Source: an uncultured Maribacter sp. (GTDB lineage: Bacteria > Bacteroidota > Bacteroidia > Flavobacteriales > Flavobacteriaceae). Taken from it: 64,000 nt of DNA. The translations under genes were made by a program, and so were the position numbers. Below the pieces are notes generated by a model. The model was not told the DNA's origin. It saw only the letters and a list, made by a program, of their open reading frames with translations, and did not search any database. Where the stretch lies: positions 1,054,001-1,118,000 of the forward strand of contig CANNFY010000001.1 of NCBI GenBank assembly GCA_947504045.1, in the 5' to 3' direction. Below are positions 8,311 to 17,509 of this stretch, in pieces; position 1 is the stretch's first letter, and every line of letters starts with the position of its first letter.

Positions 8311-10104
8311 ATGCCTGTAGTTTCTATACAAATTCAATTAAGTACTATACCTAATGATCCAGGCGTATATCAATTTTATGATGAAGAGGATAAAATACTT
8401 TATATAGGTAAGGCTAAAAATTTAAAAAAAAGAGTATCGTCTTATTTTAATAAAAAACACGAGAATGGAAAAACTAAAGTTCTTGTCAAGAAAATAAGAA
8501 GTATAAAGCATATAGTTGTTTCTACAGAGTCAGACGCTTTACTACTAGAAAATAATTTAATTAAAAAATATAGGCCAAGGTATAATGTTCTATTAAAGGA
8601 TGATAAAACTTACCCTTGGATATGTATTAAGAATGAACGTTTTCCGAGAATATTTAGCACAAGAAGGTTGGTAAAAGATGGCTCTGCTTATTTTGGACCA
8701 TATACCAGCACATTTACAGTTAAAACATTATTAGACTTAATAAAGAGTGTATATCCGTTAAGAACCTGTAACTACGATTTATCTAAAGAAAAAATAGAAG
8801 CTAATAAATATAAAGTTTGTTTAGAATATCATTTAGGAAACTGTAAAGGGCCATGTGAAGGTTATCAAACTCTTGAAGATTATGGAAAACAAATAACAGA
8901 TATTAAAGAAATTTTAAAAGGGAATTTTAAAACATCATTACATTATTTTAAAAATCAGATGAATGTTTTGGCAAAAGAAATGCGCTATGAAGAAGCGCAA
9001 GCCATAAAAGAAAAGATTGAGGTTTTAGAAAATTACCAATCTAAGTCTACTGTAGTAAATCCAAAAATTAATAACGTAGATGTTTTTTCTATAATTTCTG
9101 ATGATGTTTTTGCATACGTTAATTTTTTACAACTTTCGCATGGGGCAATTATTAGGTCTCATACTATAGAGCTTAAGAAAAAATTAAATGAAACGGATGA
9201 AGAGTTATTGTTATTGGCTATTGTAGAAATAAGGCAACGTTTTAATTTAGTTTCTAAAGAGTTGTATTTGCCATTTAAAATAGAAGTTGCTCCAGACTTA
9301 AAAATTACGGTTCCTAAATTAGGAGATAAAAAAAGAATTTTAGAACTGTCGGAACGTAATGCTAAATATTATAGGAAAGAACGTTTTAGCCAAATAAAAA
9401 TTACAGACCCAGAAAGGCATACAAATAGGATAATGGCGCAAATGAAAAAAGACATTCGCCTTTCAAAAGAACCTAGGCATATAGAGTGTTTTGATAATAG
9501 TAATATTCAAGGAACCAATCCAGTTGCTGCATGTGTAGTTTTTAAAAATGGAAAACCATCTAAAAAAGATTATCGCCATTATAATATTAAAACAGTAGAA
9601 GGGCCAGATGATTTTGGCTCCATGGAAGAAGTTGTTTTTAGGCGTTATAAAAGGTTGCTTTCAGAAGATGAACCTTTACCGCAACTTATTGTTATAGATG
9701 GTGGTAAAGGGCAGTTATCTTCTGCGTTAAAAAGTTTAGATATATTAGGATTAAGAGGTAAAATAGCTATTATAGGAATAGCAAAAAGATTAGAAGAAAT
9801 TTATTTTCCAGAAGATCCAATACCTTTATATCTAGATAAAAAGTCGGAGAGCCTAAAAATAATTCAACAATTAAGAAACGAAGCCCATAGATTTGGAATT
9901 ACTTTTCACCGTAATAAAAGAAGTAAGGCCGCTATAAATTCTGAATTAGAAAGTATAGAGGGTATTGGAAAAAAAACAATTGAAGAATTATTAAAAGAAT
10001 TTAAATCGGTTAAAAGAGTAAAAGAAGCGCCTTTAGAAAAGTTAACGCAGTGTGTTGGTTTTTCTAAGGCAAAAAAAATATTTGAAGTATTTAATTCAAA
10101 ATAA
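8311..10104 (+). CDS. uvrC: UvrABC excinuclease subunit C
   Basis: Nucleotide-excision-repair nuclease that makes the dual incisions with UvrB. The 597 residues show the expected order: an N-terminal GIY-YIG domain (PGVYQFYD...ILYIGKAKNLKKR, about residues 12-90), the UvrB-binding UVR motif (about 205-240), the RNase-H-like nuclease domain with CFDNSN and IVIDGGKGQL, and C-terminal tandem helix-hairpin-helix (SIEGIGKKT...CVGFSKAKKI). It starts 11 bp before the next gene, so the two may be co-transcribed. Confidence 0.97.
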   Translation: MPVVSIQIQLSTIPNDPGVYQFYDEEDKILYIGKAKNLKKRVSSYFNKKHENGKTKVLVKKIRSIKHIVVSTESDALLLENNLIKKYRPRYNVLLKDDKTYPWICIKNERFPRIFSTRRLVKDGSAYFGPYTSTFTVKTLLDLIKSVYPLRTCNYDLSKEKIEANKYKVCLEYHLGNCKGPCEGYQTLEDYGKQITDIKEILKGNFKTSLHYFKNQMNVLAKEMRYEEAQAIKEKIEVLENYQSKSTVVNPKINNVDVFSIISDDVFAYVNFLQLSHGAIIRSHTIELKKKLNETDEELLLLAIVEIRQRFNLVSKELYLPFKIEVAPDLKITVPKLGDKKRILELSERNAKYYRKERFSQIKITDPERHTNRIMAQMKKDIRLSKEPRHIECFDNSNIQGTNPVAACVVFKNGKPSKKDYRHYNIKTVEGPDDFGSMEEVVFRRYKRLLSEDEPLPQLIVIDGGKGQLSSALKSLDILGLRGKIAIIGIAKRLEEIYFPEDPIPLYLDKKSESLKIIQQLRNEAHRFGITFHRNKRSKAAINSELESIEGIGKKTIEELLKEFKSVKRVKEAPLEKLTQCVGFSKAKKIFEVFNSK

Positions 10105-10115
10105 GTTTAAAAAAA

Positions 10116-12365
10116 ATGTACAAACTGTTAACAACAATAATAATATTATTAAGTGCAGTTTTTCTGAATGCTCAAAATTTAACGGTTAAAAAAGATGTAA
10201 AAGTAGGACTTGTGCTTAGTGGCGGCGGTGCTAAAGGTATGGCACATATTGGTGCTTTAAAAATTATAGAAGAAGCAGGAGTAAAAATAGATTATGTTGC
10301 AGGTACAAGTATGGGAGCCATTGTAGGTGCACTATATGCATCTGGGTATTCTGCTAAAGAACTAGATTCTATTTTTAAAAATATAGATTTTAATAGCTAT
10401 ATAGAAGACGACTTACCTAGAAGCGCAAAAACGTTTTATGAAAAAGAAGATTCCGAACGTTACGCTTTAACATTACCATTTAATAAATTTAAAATAACAG
10501 TACCTACGGCATATTCAGGAGGGCAAAATATATATAACGAGCTAGTGCGGTTATTGTATCATGTTAAAGATATTAATGATTTTAAAAAACTACCCAAACC
10601 ATTTATTTGCATTGCCACAAATGTAGAAACAGGAGAAGAAGTAGTTTTAGAAAAAGGATATTTGCCCGAAGCAATAATGGCCAGTGGAACGCTCCCTACA
10701 CTTTTTGAACCCACAAAAATTAACGGTCAAACATTAATAGATGGTGGTATTGTAAATAATTACCCAATTGATGAAGTAAAAAAATTGGGTGCAGACATAG
10801 TTATAGGTATAGATGTACAACATGGTTTATCTAGTAAAGAAGAACTTATTACGGCTACAGAAATTTTATCGCAGATAAATAATTTTAAAGTAGCTTCAGA
10901 TATGATAGAAAAATCGAAGCAAACCAACATTTATATAAAACCTCAAATTGCATCCTATTCTGTTTTAGATTTTAACCAAAGAGACGAAATAATAAAAACA
11001 GGAGAAAAAGCCGCAATTAAAAAATATTCAGAATTAAAAACTATTGCATTTAATCAAAACGCAAAAGAAACACCTATTTCAAAAACCACTTTAAAAGACA
11101 CTTTAATTATTAGTAGATTAATTATAGATGGTAATAATAATTATTCTAGAGGGTATGTAAAAGGAAAGTTAAGATTTTCTATGGGGCAAGAAATAACGTT
11201 TGCAGATTTAGAAAATGGAATACTAAATTTATCTGCTACAGGAAATTTTAAAACAAATAGGTATAAGCTATTAGAAAACGGAATAGGAGAGGATCTTATA
11301 TTAAACTTAGAAGAAAAAAAGACAAAAGCATTTATTAGGTTAGGTGTTCATTACGATGATTTATATAAGAGTGCAGCCATAATTAATTTTACTAAGAAAA
11401 ATTTTTTTACAAAAGATGATGTTGCTTCTTTTGATTTTATTCTTGGAGATAATGTTAGATATAATATGCAGTATTATATAGATAAAGGAAGTTATTGGAG
11501 CTTTGGTATAAATTCTAGATTTAACGCTTTTGAAGAAGAAGTAGACTTTAGTTTGTTAGATGGTAATTATAATATATCAAATATGACAAATGTTAATAGA
11601 ATTAATTTAGATGTAACAGATGTAACAAACCAAGCTTATTTACAAACAGCAATAAAAGACGAGTTAGCTTTTACAATAGGTATAGAGCACAAATTTTTAA
11701 AATATAGTTCTAGAACCTTAACAACATTAGATAGTACTGTTGTAAATAATAATGGGCGAACATTTTTTGAAAAAAGCAGCTTTTTAAGTGCTTATAGTAA
11801 GTTAACTTACGATACTTATGACAATAAGTATTTTCCACAAAAAGGAGTGTATTTTAATGGCGATTTTCATTTTTATCCGTGGTCTACAGATTTTAATAAT
11901 AATTTTAAAGAATTTTCAATATCAAAAGCAAAAATGGGAGTTGCTTTTCCGGTTTTCAAAAATTTTGCAATAAATATAGAAACAGAAGGAGGGTTTAAAT
12001 TAGGAACATCTCCAGTAACTAGTTTTGATTTTGTTTTGGGCGGGTATGGATCTAATACTATAAATAGCTTTATTCCATTTATAGGTTACGATTTTTTAAG
12101 TTTGCCAGGTAATAGTTTTGTAAAAGCATTTGCAAAATTAAATTATGAGTTTATTCCAAAAAACCATCTGTTTTTTGCCGCTAATTACTCAAATGTAGAG
12201 GATGATATTTTTAGAACAGGAGAGTGGTTTACGGCGCCAAATTTTTCTGGATATGGTTTCGGATATGGTTTTGATTCTTTTGTGGGCCCTATTCAACTAC
12301 TTTATTCTTGGTCTCCAGAAGTAAAAAATAGTAATTTATTTATAAGTGTAGGTTATTGGTTTTAA
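10116..12365 (+). CDS. Patatin-like phospholipase with Omp85-type beta-barrel
   Basis: 749 residues with a signal peptide (cut near LNAQ). The patatin domain (about 28-230) carries the oxyanion GGGAKG, the nucleophile Ser65 in GTSMG and the catalytic Asp209 in DGG. A POTRA-like segment (about 330-400) and a C-terminal surface-antigen barrel (about 400-749) end in VGYWF. This order matches the type Vd, PlpD-like autotransporter architecture, in which the lipase is moved across the outer membrane by its own barrel. In Bacteroidota the lipase may face the periplasm or the surface. Substrate and location are inference. Confidence 0.92.
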   Translation: MYKLLTTIIILLSAVFLNAQNLTVKKDVKVGLVLSGGGAKGMAHIGALKIIEEAGVKIDYVAGTSMGAIVGALYASGYSAKELDSIFKNIDFNSYIEDDLPRSAKTFYEKEDSERYALTLPFNKFKITVPTAYSGGQNIYNELVRLLYHVKDINDFKKLPKPFICIATNVETGEEVVLEKGYLPEAIMASGTLPTLFEPTKINGQTLIDGGIVNNYPIDEVKKLGADIVIGIDVQHGLSSKEELITATEILSQINNFKVASDMIEKSKQTNIYIKPQIASYSVLDFNQRDEIIKTGEKAAIKKYSELKTIAFNQNAKETPISKTTLKDTLIISRLIIDGNNNYSRGYVKGKLRFSMGQEITFADLENGILNLSATGNFKTNRYKLLENGIGEDLILNLEEKKTKAFIRLGVHYDDLYKSAAIINFTKKNFFTKDDVASFDFILGDNVRYNMQYYIDKGSYWSFGINSRFNAFEEEVDFSLLDGNYNISNMTNVNRINLDVTDVTNQAYLQTAIKDELAFTIGIEHKFLKYSSRTLTTLDSTVVNNNGRTFFEKSSFLSAYSKLTYDTYDNKYFPQKGVYFNGDFHFYPWSTDFNNNFKEFSISKAKMGVAFPVFKNFAINIETEGGFKLGTSPVTSFDFVLGGYGSNTINSFIPFIGYDFLSLPGNSFVKAFAKLNYEFIPKNHLFFAANYSNVEDDIFRTGEWFTAPNFSGYGFGYGFDSFVGPIQLLYSWSPEVKNSNLFISVGYWF

Positions 12366-12458
12366 AAATTAAGCATCTTTTTTTCTTAAAAAAAATATAA
12401 AATAAACTAAGAAACCGTAATAACTGTTAATAGAATAGTTAAAGTACGTTAAAGCCAA

Positions 12459-12488
12459 TTGTAATAGAAGAACAATACCATACATTTG
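12459..12488 (+). promoter_or_regulatory. Bacteroidota-type promoter for a small RNA
   Basis: TTG at 12459-12461, a 19-base spacer, and TACATTTG at 12481-12488 fit the phylum consensus TTG-N19-TAnnTTTG exactly. It faces a short stretch with no open frame that ends in a strong terminator, so it most likely drives a small RNA. Confidence 0.7.
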
Positions 12489-12494
12489 TATCAT

Positions 12495-12596
12495 ATAAGG
12501 GGTGGTTCCCTTACAACTTTAAGTATTGGTTTTTCATAATTTAAAGTTTGGTTGGTTATTTAGGAAAAGCCCAGTTGTAGAACTGGGCTTTTTTTA
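12495..12596 (+). ncRNA. Candidate small RNA with three hairpins
   Basis: About 100 nt between an exact-consensus promoter and a strong intrinsic terminator, with no credible open frame. Stem 1 pairs TAAGGG (12496-12501) with CCCTTA (12508-12513). Stem 2 pairs ACTTTAA (12516-12522) with TTAAAGT (12541-12547). Stem 3 is the terminator, AAGCCCAGTT (12567-12576) with AACTGGGCTT (12581-12590) and a T-tail. The 5' end is inferred at about 12494-12496. I do not recognise the family. Confidence 0.6.
12567..12595 (+). terminator. Strong intrinsic terminator
   Basis: A 10-bp perfect stem (12567-12576 with 12581-12590), a GTAG loop and seven Ts. It ends the small RNA candidate and any read-through from the patatin gene. 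Confidence 0.92.
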
Positions 12597-12692
12597 TACA
12601 ATAGTTTGGAACAAATTTTGTTTAAGTTAATGTTACTAACATATAGTTTACTATTACTATTTAGTAATTTTAAAATAAAAACAGCTTAAGTA

Positions 12693-13472
12693 ATGAAAAA
12701 CATTATAGTATTATTTTTCTTATCCATAAGTTTATTTGCAAACGCACAGAATAAAGTATCTTCTTTTAAATCTGGCGAGTGGCTAAAATTTCGTATGCAT
12801 TATGGCTTTTTAAATGCCAGCTACGCAACCTTGCAAGTTAAAAACAGCACTATAAATAATAAACCCGTATATCATGTTATAGGTCATGGAGAAACAACAG
12901 GGTTTGCAAGCATGTTTTTTAAGGTAGACGATACGTATGAAAGCTATTTTGATAAAAAAGATGGCAAGCCGTACCGCTTTATACGTAAAATAGATGAAGG
13001 GGGTTATAAGAAAAATGTAGAAATAAATTTTGATTATAAGAAAGATAAGGCTGTTTTAAACGATAAAAAGAACAAGAAAAAGCTTAATTTTGATTTACAA
13101 GACAGTATACAAGATTTAATTTCTGCCTTTTATTACTTAAGAAATAATTATAACTCTTCAGATATAAAAGAAGGAGACGAGGTTAAATTAAAAATGTTGT
13201 TTGATGATGATGGTGTTTTTGATTTTAAACTCAGATATATAGGTAAAGAGGTATTAAAAACTAAATATGGTAAGGTAGAATGCCTTAAATTTAGACCATA
13301 TGTAAAATCTGGAAGAATTTTTAAAGAGCAAGAAAGTTTGTCTCTTTGGGTTTCTAACGATGATAATAGAATACCAATACGAATAAAAGCAGATTTAGCA
13401 GTAGGTTCTATAAAAGCAGATTTAGATGGGTATAATGGTCTTAAACATCAGTTTAAAATATTAATGGATTAA
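12693..13472 (+). CDS. DUF3108-family secreted protein
   Basis: 259 residues with a signal peptide (cut near ANAQ). The sequence fits DUF3108: GEWLKFRMHYGFLNASYATLQV near the start, then VYHVIGHGETTGFASMFFKVDDTYESYFD, then a KYGKVECLKFRP-type strand and a final SIKADLDG segment. The family is periplasmic or outer-membrane associated, has a beta-rich fold and no assigned reaction. It is the first gene of a four-gene run; the next starts 7 bp downstream. Confidence 0.85.
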   Translation: MKNIIVLFFLSISLFANAQNKVSSFKSGEWLKFRMHYGFLNASYATLQVKNSTINNKPVYHVIGHGETTGFASMFFKVDDTYESYFDKKDGKPYRFIRKIDEGGYKKNVEINFDYKKDKAVLNDKKNKKKLNFDLQDSIQDLISAFYYLRNNYNSSDIKEGDEVKLKMLFDDDGVFDFKLRYIGKEVLKTKYGKVECLKFRPYVKSGRIFKEQESLSLWVSNDDNRIPIRIKADLAVGSIKADLDGYNGLKHQFKILMD

Positions 13473-13479
13473 CCATATA

Positions 13480-14448
13480 ATGGAGAATAGAGAGCAGATA
13501 GAGTCTCAAATAATTAAATTACAAGAAAAATATAAAGATTCTGGCCAGGATCTTAGCGCTTATTTAGATGGGCTACTTTACCAAAGGTATTTAACCTATT
13601 GGGATTATATACATTTAGATACACTTTTAAGTCTACAAGTACCAAAAACATTTTTTCCTGATGAAGAGATTTTTATAATGTACCATCAGATTACAGAACT
13701 ATATTTTAAATTAATATTACACGAACAGAAACAATTGGTAGACGATAAATCTCTAAGCGTTTCTTTTTTTATTACTAAAGCAAATAGAATAAATAACTAT
13801 TTTAAGGCTTTAATATCATCCTTTAGTATAATGATTAAAGGAATGGAGCGAGAGCAATTTTTAAAATATAGAATGGCTTTATTACCAGCCAGCGGTTTTC
13901 AATCTGCTCAATATAGAATGATAGAACTGTATGCTACACCAATGCATAATTTAGTACATTACACACAAAGAGAACTCTTTTCTTCAGAAAACACTATAGA
14001 AGAATTGTATGATGCTATTTATTGGAAAAAAGGAGCAATAGATAAAGAAACAGGCGAAAAAACATTAACTTTAAAACAGTTTGAGTATAGGTATACACCT
14101 CGTTTAGTAAGAATAGCAAAACAAGTTCATAATAGTACAATTTATGATAAATATTTGCAGTTTTCTGAAGAGGATAAAAAAAATAAAGAGCTAATAAAAG
14201 CTTTAAAAACCCTAGATTTAAACGCAAATGTTAATTGGCCATTAATGCATATGGGTTCTGCACATAGATATTTAAATAAAGAAAAAGAAACTATAGATGC
14301 AACAGGTGGTACAAATTGGAAAAAATATTTACCTCCTAGTTTTCAAAAAGTAATATTCTTTCCAGAGTTATATACAGCAAAAGAAATATCAGATTGGGGA
14401 AAAGAATGGGTGGATCACATTTTTAATCCAGAAAATAATAAAAAATAA
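13480..14448 (+). CDS. Tryptophan 2,3-dioxygenase family protein
   Basis: Haem enzyme that opens the indole ring of L-tryptophan to N-formylkynurenine, the first step of kynurenine catabolism. Family features in the 322 residues include DTLLSLQVP, the EIFIMYHQITELYFKLILHE helix, MALLPASGFQSAQYR, and the C-terminal HMGSAHRYL...TGGTNWKKYLP segment. No kynurenine-pathway partner is next to it. It is wedged between a DUF3108 gene (7 bp) and an M23 peptidase (2 bp), an unusual context for a catabolic enzyme. Confidence 0.9.
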   Translation: MENREQIESQIIKLQEKYKDSGQDLSAYLDGLLYQRYLTYWDYIHLDTLLSLQVPKTFFPDEEIFIMYHQITELYFKLILHEQKQLVDDKSLSVSFFITKANRINNYFKALISSFSIMIKGMEREQFLKYRMALLPASGFQSAQYRMIELYATPMHNLVHYTQRELFSSENTIEELYDAIYWKKGAIDKETGEKTLTLKQFEYRYTPRLVRIAKQVHNSTIYDKYLQFSEEDKKNKELIKALKTLDLNANVNWPLMHMGSAHRYLNKEKETIDATGGTNWKKYLPPSFQKVIFFPELYTAKEISDWGKEWVDHIFNPENNKK

Positions 14449-14450
14449 TA

Positions 14451-15719
14451 ATGCAAAAATATTGGGGCACAATACTAGCATTGGTTTTACTATTCTCATG
14501 TAAAGACAATGACACTACAAAAACTAAGAATGATTTACAAAAACCAAAAAAGGAAGAAAAAGTAATTGTAAAGCATTATGGGTTTAATTTAGAAAATTTT
14601 AAAGTACATAAAGACACGGTTAAAAATGGAGATAGTTTTGGAGAGCTAATGCTTAAAAATCATGTAGATTATCCTAAAATTGCAAAAATATCTCAAGATT
14701 ATAAAGATACTTTTGATGTACGAAAAATACGTGTAGGAAAACCATATCTTATATTAAAAGCAAAAGATACTTCAGAAACAGCACAAGTATTTATATATGA
14801 GAATGATGCTATAAATTATACAGTTGTAGATTTAAGAGATAGTGTTACAGCGTATAAAGACAAAAAAGAAGTAAAATATGTAGAAAGAGAAGCATCGGGT
14901 ATAATAGAAACTTCTTTATCAGAGGCTATTTTAGCACAAGGGATAGACTATAATGTAACCAATAATTTATCTGAAGTTTATGCTTGGACAATAGACTTTT
15001 TTAGACTTCAAAAAGGAGATAAATTTAAAGTAATTTATAAAGAAAAATATATTAACGATTCTATTTATGCAGGTGCTGAACCAATAGAATCTGCCTTTTT
15101 TGAACACAACGGTAGACCAATTTATGCATTTGCATATGAAAATGATTCTTTAAAAAATATTGTAGACTATTTTGATGAAGAAGCAAATAACCTTAGAAGA
15201 ACTTTTTTAAGAGCCCCAGTAAAATTTAGTCGCATATCTTCAAGATATAACCTAAAGCGAAGAATAAAATATTACGGGTATAAACTTAAACCTCATAAAG
15301 GAACAGACTATGCGGCAGCAATAGGAACACCAATTATAGCAACAGCAGATGGTACAGTAACAGAATCTACAAGAAGAGGAGGTAATGGTAAATATGTAAA
15401 AATTAGGCATAATGCAACCTATTCTACACAATACCTACACATGAAAAACCAAAATGTTAAAAAAGGAGAGTTTGTTAGACAAGGAGATGTTATTGGATGG
15501 ATAGGAATGACTGGTAATACTGGTGGGCCACATGTATGCTATCGTTTCTGGAAAAATGGAAGACAAGTAGACCCTTTAAAAGAGGAGTTACCACAAGCAG
15601 AACCATTAGCGGAAGAGTTAAGAGAAGATTATTTTAATTTTATAAATCCTAAAAAAGAGCAATTAGATAAAATTAATTTTCCTGAGAAAATAGAAGAAGA
15701 ACTAATAACACTAAATTAA
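14451..15719 (+). CDS. M23-family peptidoglycan endopeptidase lipoprotein
   Basis: 422 residues. A signal with lipobox LLFSC (Cys17) suggests lipid anchoring. An N-terminal LysM/OapA-like region (about 40-200) precedes the C-terminal M23 (LytM/NlpD type) domain. Visible zinc-site residues are His282 and Asp286 in HKGTD. The later motif, usually HxH, reads HVC (His361, Cys363), so the last ligand position is Cys. It probably cleaves peptide cross-links in the cell wall; a regulatory, non-cleaving role is also possible given the change. It starts 2 bp after the dioxygenase and ends 6 bp before pgi. Confidence 0.9.
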   Translation: MQKYWGTILALVLLFSCKDNDTTKTKNDLQKPKKEEKVIVKHYGFNLENFKVHKDTVKNGDSFGELMLKNHVDYPKIAKISQDYKDTFDVRKIRVGKPYLILKAKDTSETAQVFIYENDAINYTVVDLRDSVTAYKDKKEVKYVEREASGIIETSLSEAILAQGIDYNVTNNLSEVYAWTIDFFRLQKGDKFKVIYKEKYINDSIYAGAEPIESAFFEHNGRPIYAFAYENDSLKNIVDYFDEEANNLRRTFLRAPVKFSRISSRYNLKRRIKYYGYKLKPHKGTDYAAAIGTPIIATADGTVTESTRRGGNGKYVKIRHNATYSTQYLHMKNQNVKKGEFVRQGDVIGWIGMTGNTGGPHVCYRFWKNGRQVDPLKEELPQAEPLAEELREDYFNFINPKKEQLDKINFPEKIEEELITLN

Positions 15720-15725
15720 AAGAAA

Positions 15726-17363
15726 ATGCCACTACAAAACATCAACCCAACAACAACTAAAGCGTGGGAAAAATTAAACAAGCATTTTAGTTCATCCCAA
15801 GAAACTACCTTAAAAGAACTATTTAGTAAAGATCCGGAAAGGGCAGAAAATTTTACATTAAAATGGGAAGATTTTTTAGTAGATTTTTCTAAAAATAGAA
15901 TTACAAAACAGACGCTAGATTTACTAATAGAATTAGCGGAAGAATTACAATTAAAAGATGCTATTAAAAAATACTTTGCTGGCGATTTAATTAACGAAAC
16001 AGAAGGTAGAGCAGTACTACATACAGCACTAAGAGCAAAAAAAGAAGCTACTGTTTTTGTAGATGGTAAAAACATTATTACAGAGGTTTATAGCGTTAAA
16101 GAACATATAAAAGATTTTACAGAAACTATAATTTCTGGTGAAGCAAAAGGCTATACAGGAAAACCTTTTACAGATGTTGTTAATATTGGTATAGGAGGTT
16201 CAGATTTAGGGCCTGCAATGGTTACAGAGGCTTTAAAATTTTATAAAAACCATTTAAAACTTCATTTTGTAAGTAATGTAGATGGAGACCATGTACGTGA
16301 AGTTTTAAGAGATTTAAATCCGGAAACAACTCTTTTTGTAATTGTTTCTAAAACATTTACAACCCAAGAAACTTTAAGTAATGCAACAACCATAAAAAAA
16401 TGGTTTTTAGAACATGCTACACAAAAAGATATAGCTAAACATTTTGCTGCTGTATCTACAAATGCAGAAAAAATAGCAGAATTTGGAATATCTAGCGCCA
16501 ACGTTTTTCCAATGTGGGATTGGGTTGGTGGTCGTTTTTCTTTATGGAGTGCAGTTGGCTTATCCATAGCGCTAGCAGTTGGATACGATAATTTTAATGC
16601 TTTGCTTGAAGGGGCAAATGCTATGGATAAACATTTTGAAGAAGAAGAGTTTAACTCTAACATTCCAGTAGTTTTAGCACTTCTTAGTGTTTGGTACAAT
16701 AATTTTTATGGAGCAGAAACAGAAACTATAATTCCATACACACAATATTTAAGTAGGTTTTCTGCATACTTACAACAAGGTATAATGGAAAGTAATGGTA
16801 AAAGTGTAGACCGCAATGGCGTTGCTACAGCTTACCAAACAGGTACAATAATTTGGGGAGAGCCTGGCACAAATTCTCAACATGCTTTTTTTCAGCTAAT
16901 ACACCAAGGTACCAAATTAATCCCAGCAGATTTTATTGGTTTTAAAGAATCTTTATACGGAGAAACAGACCATCATAATAAATTAATGGCAAATTTCTTT
17001 GCACAAACAGAGGCTTTAATGAACGGCAAAACTAAAGAAGAAGTAGATTCCGAATTAAAAGCAAAAAACCTATCGGAAAAAGAAATTGAAAAACTTTCTC
17101 CATTTAAAATTTTTGAAGGAAACAAGCCTACAAACACTTTATTAATAGATAAGCTAACTCCAAAATCTTTAGGGGCACTTATTGCAATGTATGAGCATAA
17201 AATTTTTGTTCAAGGAGTTGTATGGAATATTTTTAGCTATGATCAATGGGGTGTAGAACTAGGAAAACAATTGGCAGGAACCATATTAAAAGATATTGAA
17301 GGTTCAGAAATTAATAATCATGACACCTCTACTTTGCAATTACTGCAAAAATTTAAGAAATAA
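15726..17363 (+). CDS. pgi: Glucose-6-phosphate isomerase
   Basis: Interconverts glucose 6-phosphate and fructose 6-phosphate in glycolysis and gluconeogenesis. The 545 residues show the family blocks [12 protein letters not shown], the SKTFTTQET phosphate-binding loop, [16 protein letters not shown], and the C-terminal [10 protein letters not shown] signature. Length is normal. It closes the tightly spaced run that begins with DUF3108 and is followed by a strong terminator. Confidence 0.98.
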   Translation: MPLQNINPTTTKAWEKLNKHFSSSQETTLKELFSKDPERAENFTLKWEDFLVDFSKNRITKQTLDLLIELAEELQLKDAIKKYFAGDLINETEGRAVLHTALRAKKEATVFVDGKNIITEVYSVKEHIKDFTETIISGEAKGYTGKPFTDVVNIGIGGSDLGPAMVTEALKFYKNHLKLHFVSNVDGDHVREVLRDLNPETTLFVIVSKTFTTQETLSNATTIKKWFLEHATQKDIAKHFAAVSTNAEKIAEFGISSANVFPMWDWVGGRFSLWSAVGLSIALAVGYDNFNALLEGANAMDKHFEEEEFNSNIPVVLALLSVWYNNFYGAETETIIPYTQYLSRFSAYLQQGIMESNGKSVDRNGVATAYQTGTIIWGEPGTNSQHAFFQLIHQGTKLIPADFIGFKESLYGETDHHNKLMANFFAQTEALMNGKTKEEVDSELKAKNLSEKEIEKLSPFKIFEGNKPTNTLLIDKLTPKSLGALIAMYEHKIFVQGVVWNIFSYDQWGVELGKQLAGTILKDIEGSEINNHDTSTLQLLQKFKK

Positions 17364-17386
17364 AAAGATATTTCATTAAAATATGT

Positions 17387-17421
17387 AAAAGCCTATAACT
17401 TATATAGTTATAGGCTTTTTT
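17387..17421 (+). terminator. Intrinsic terminator after pgi
   Basis: A 14-bp stem (AAAAGCCTATAACT at 17387-17400 with 17406-17419) has a 5-base loop and runs into a T-tract. It ends the DUF3108-to-pgi transcript. Confidence 0.92.
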
Positions 17422-17509
17422 TATGATAAAATTATGTTAAGTTTGCTAGGATTAATTTAACGTTGCCTTAATGTTAAACATATAAAAATACAGCATTTTT
17501 GCAGCAATA

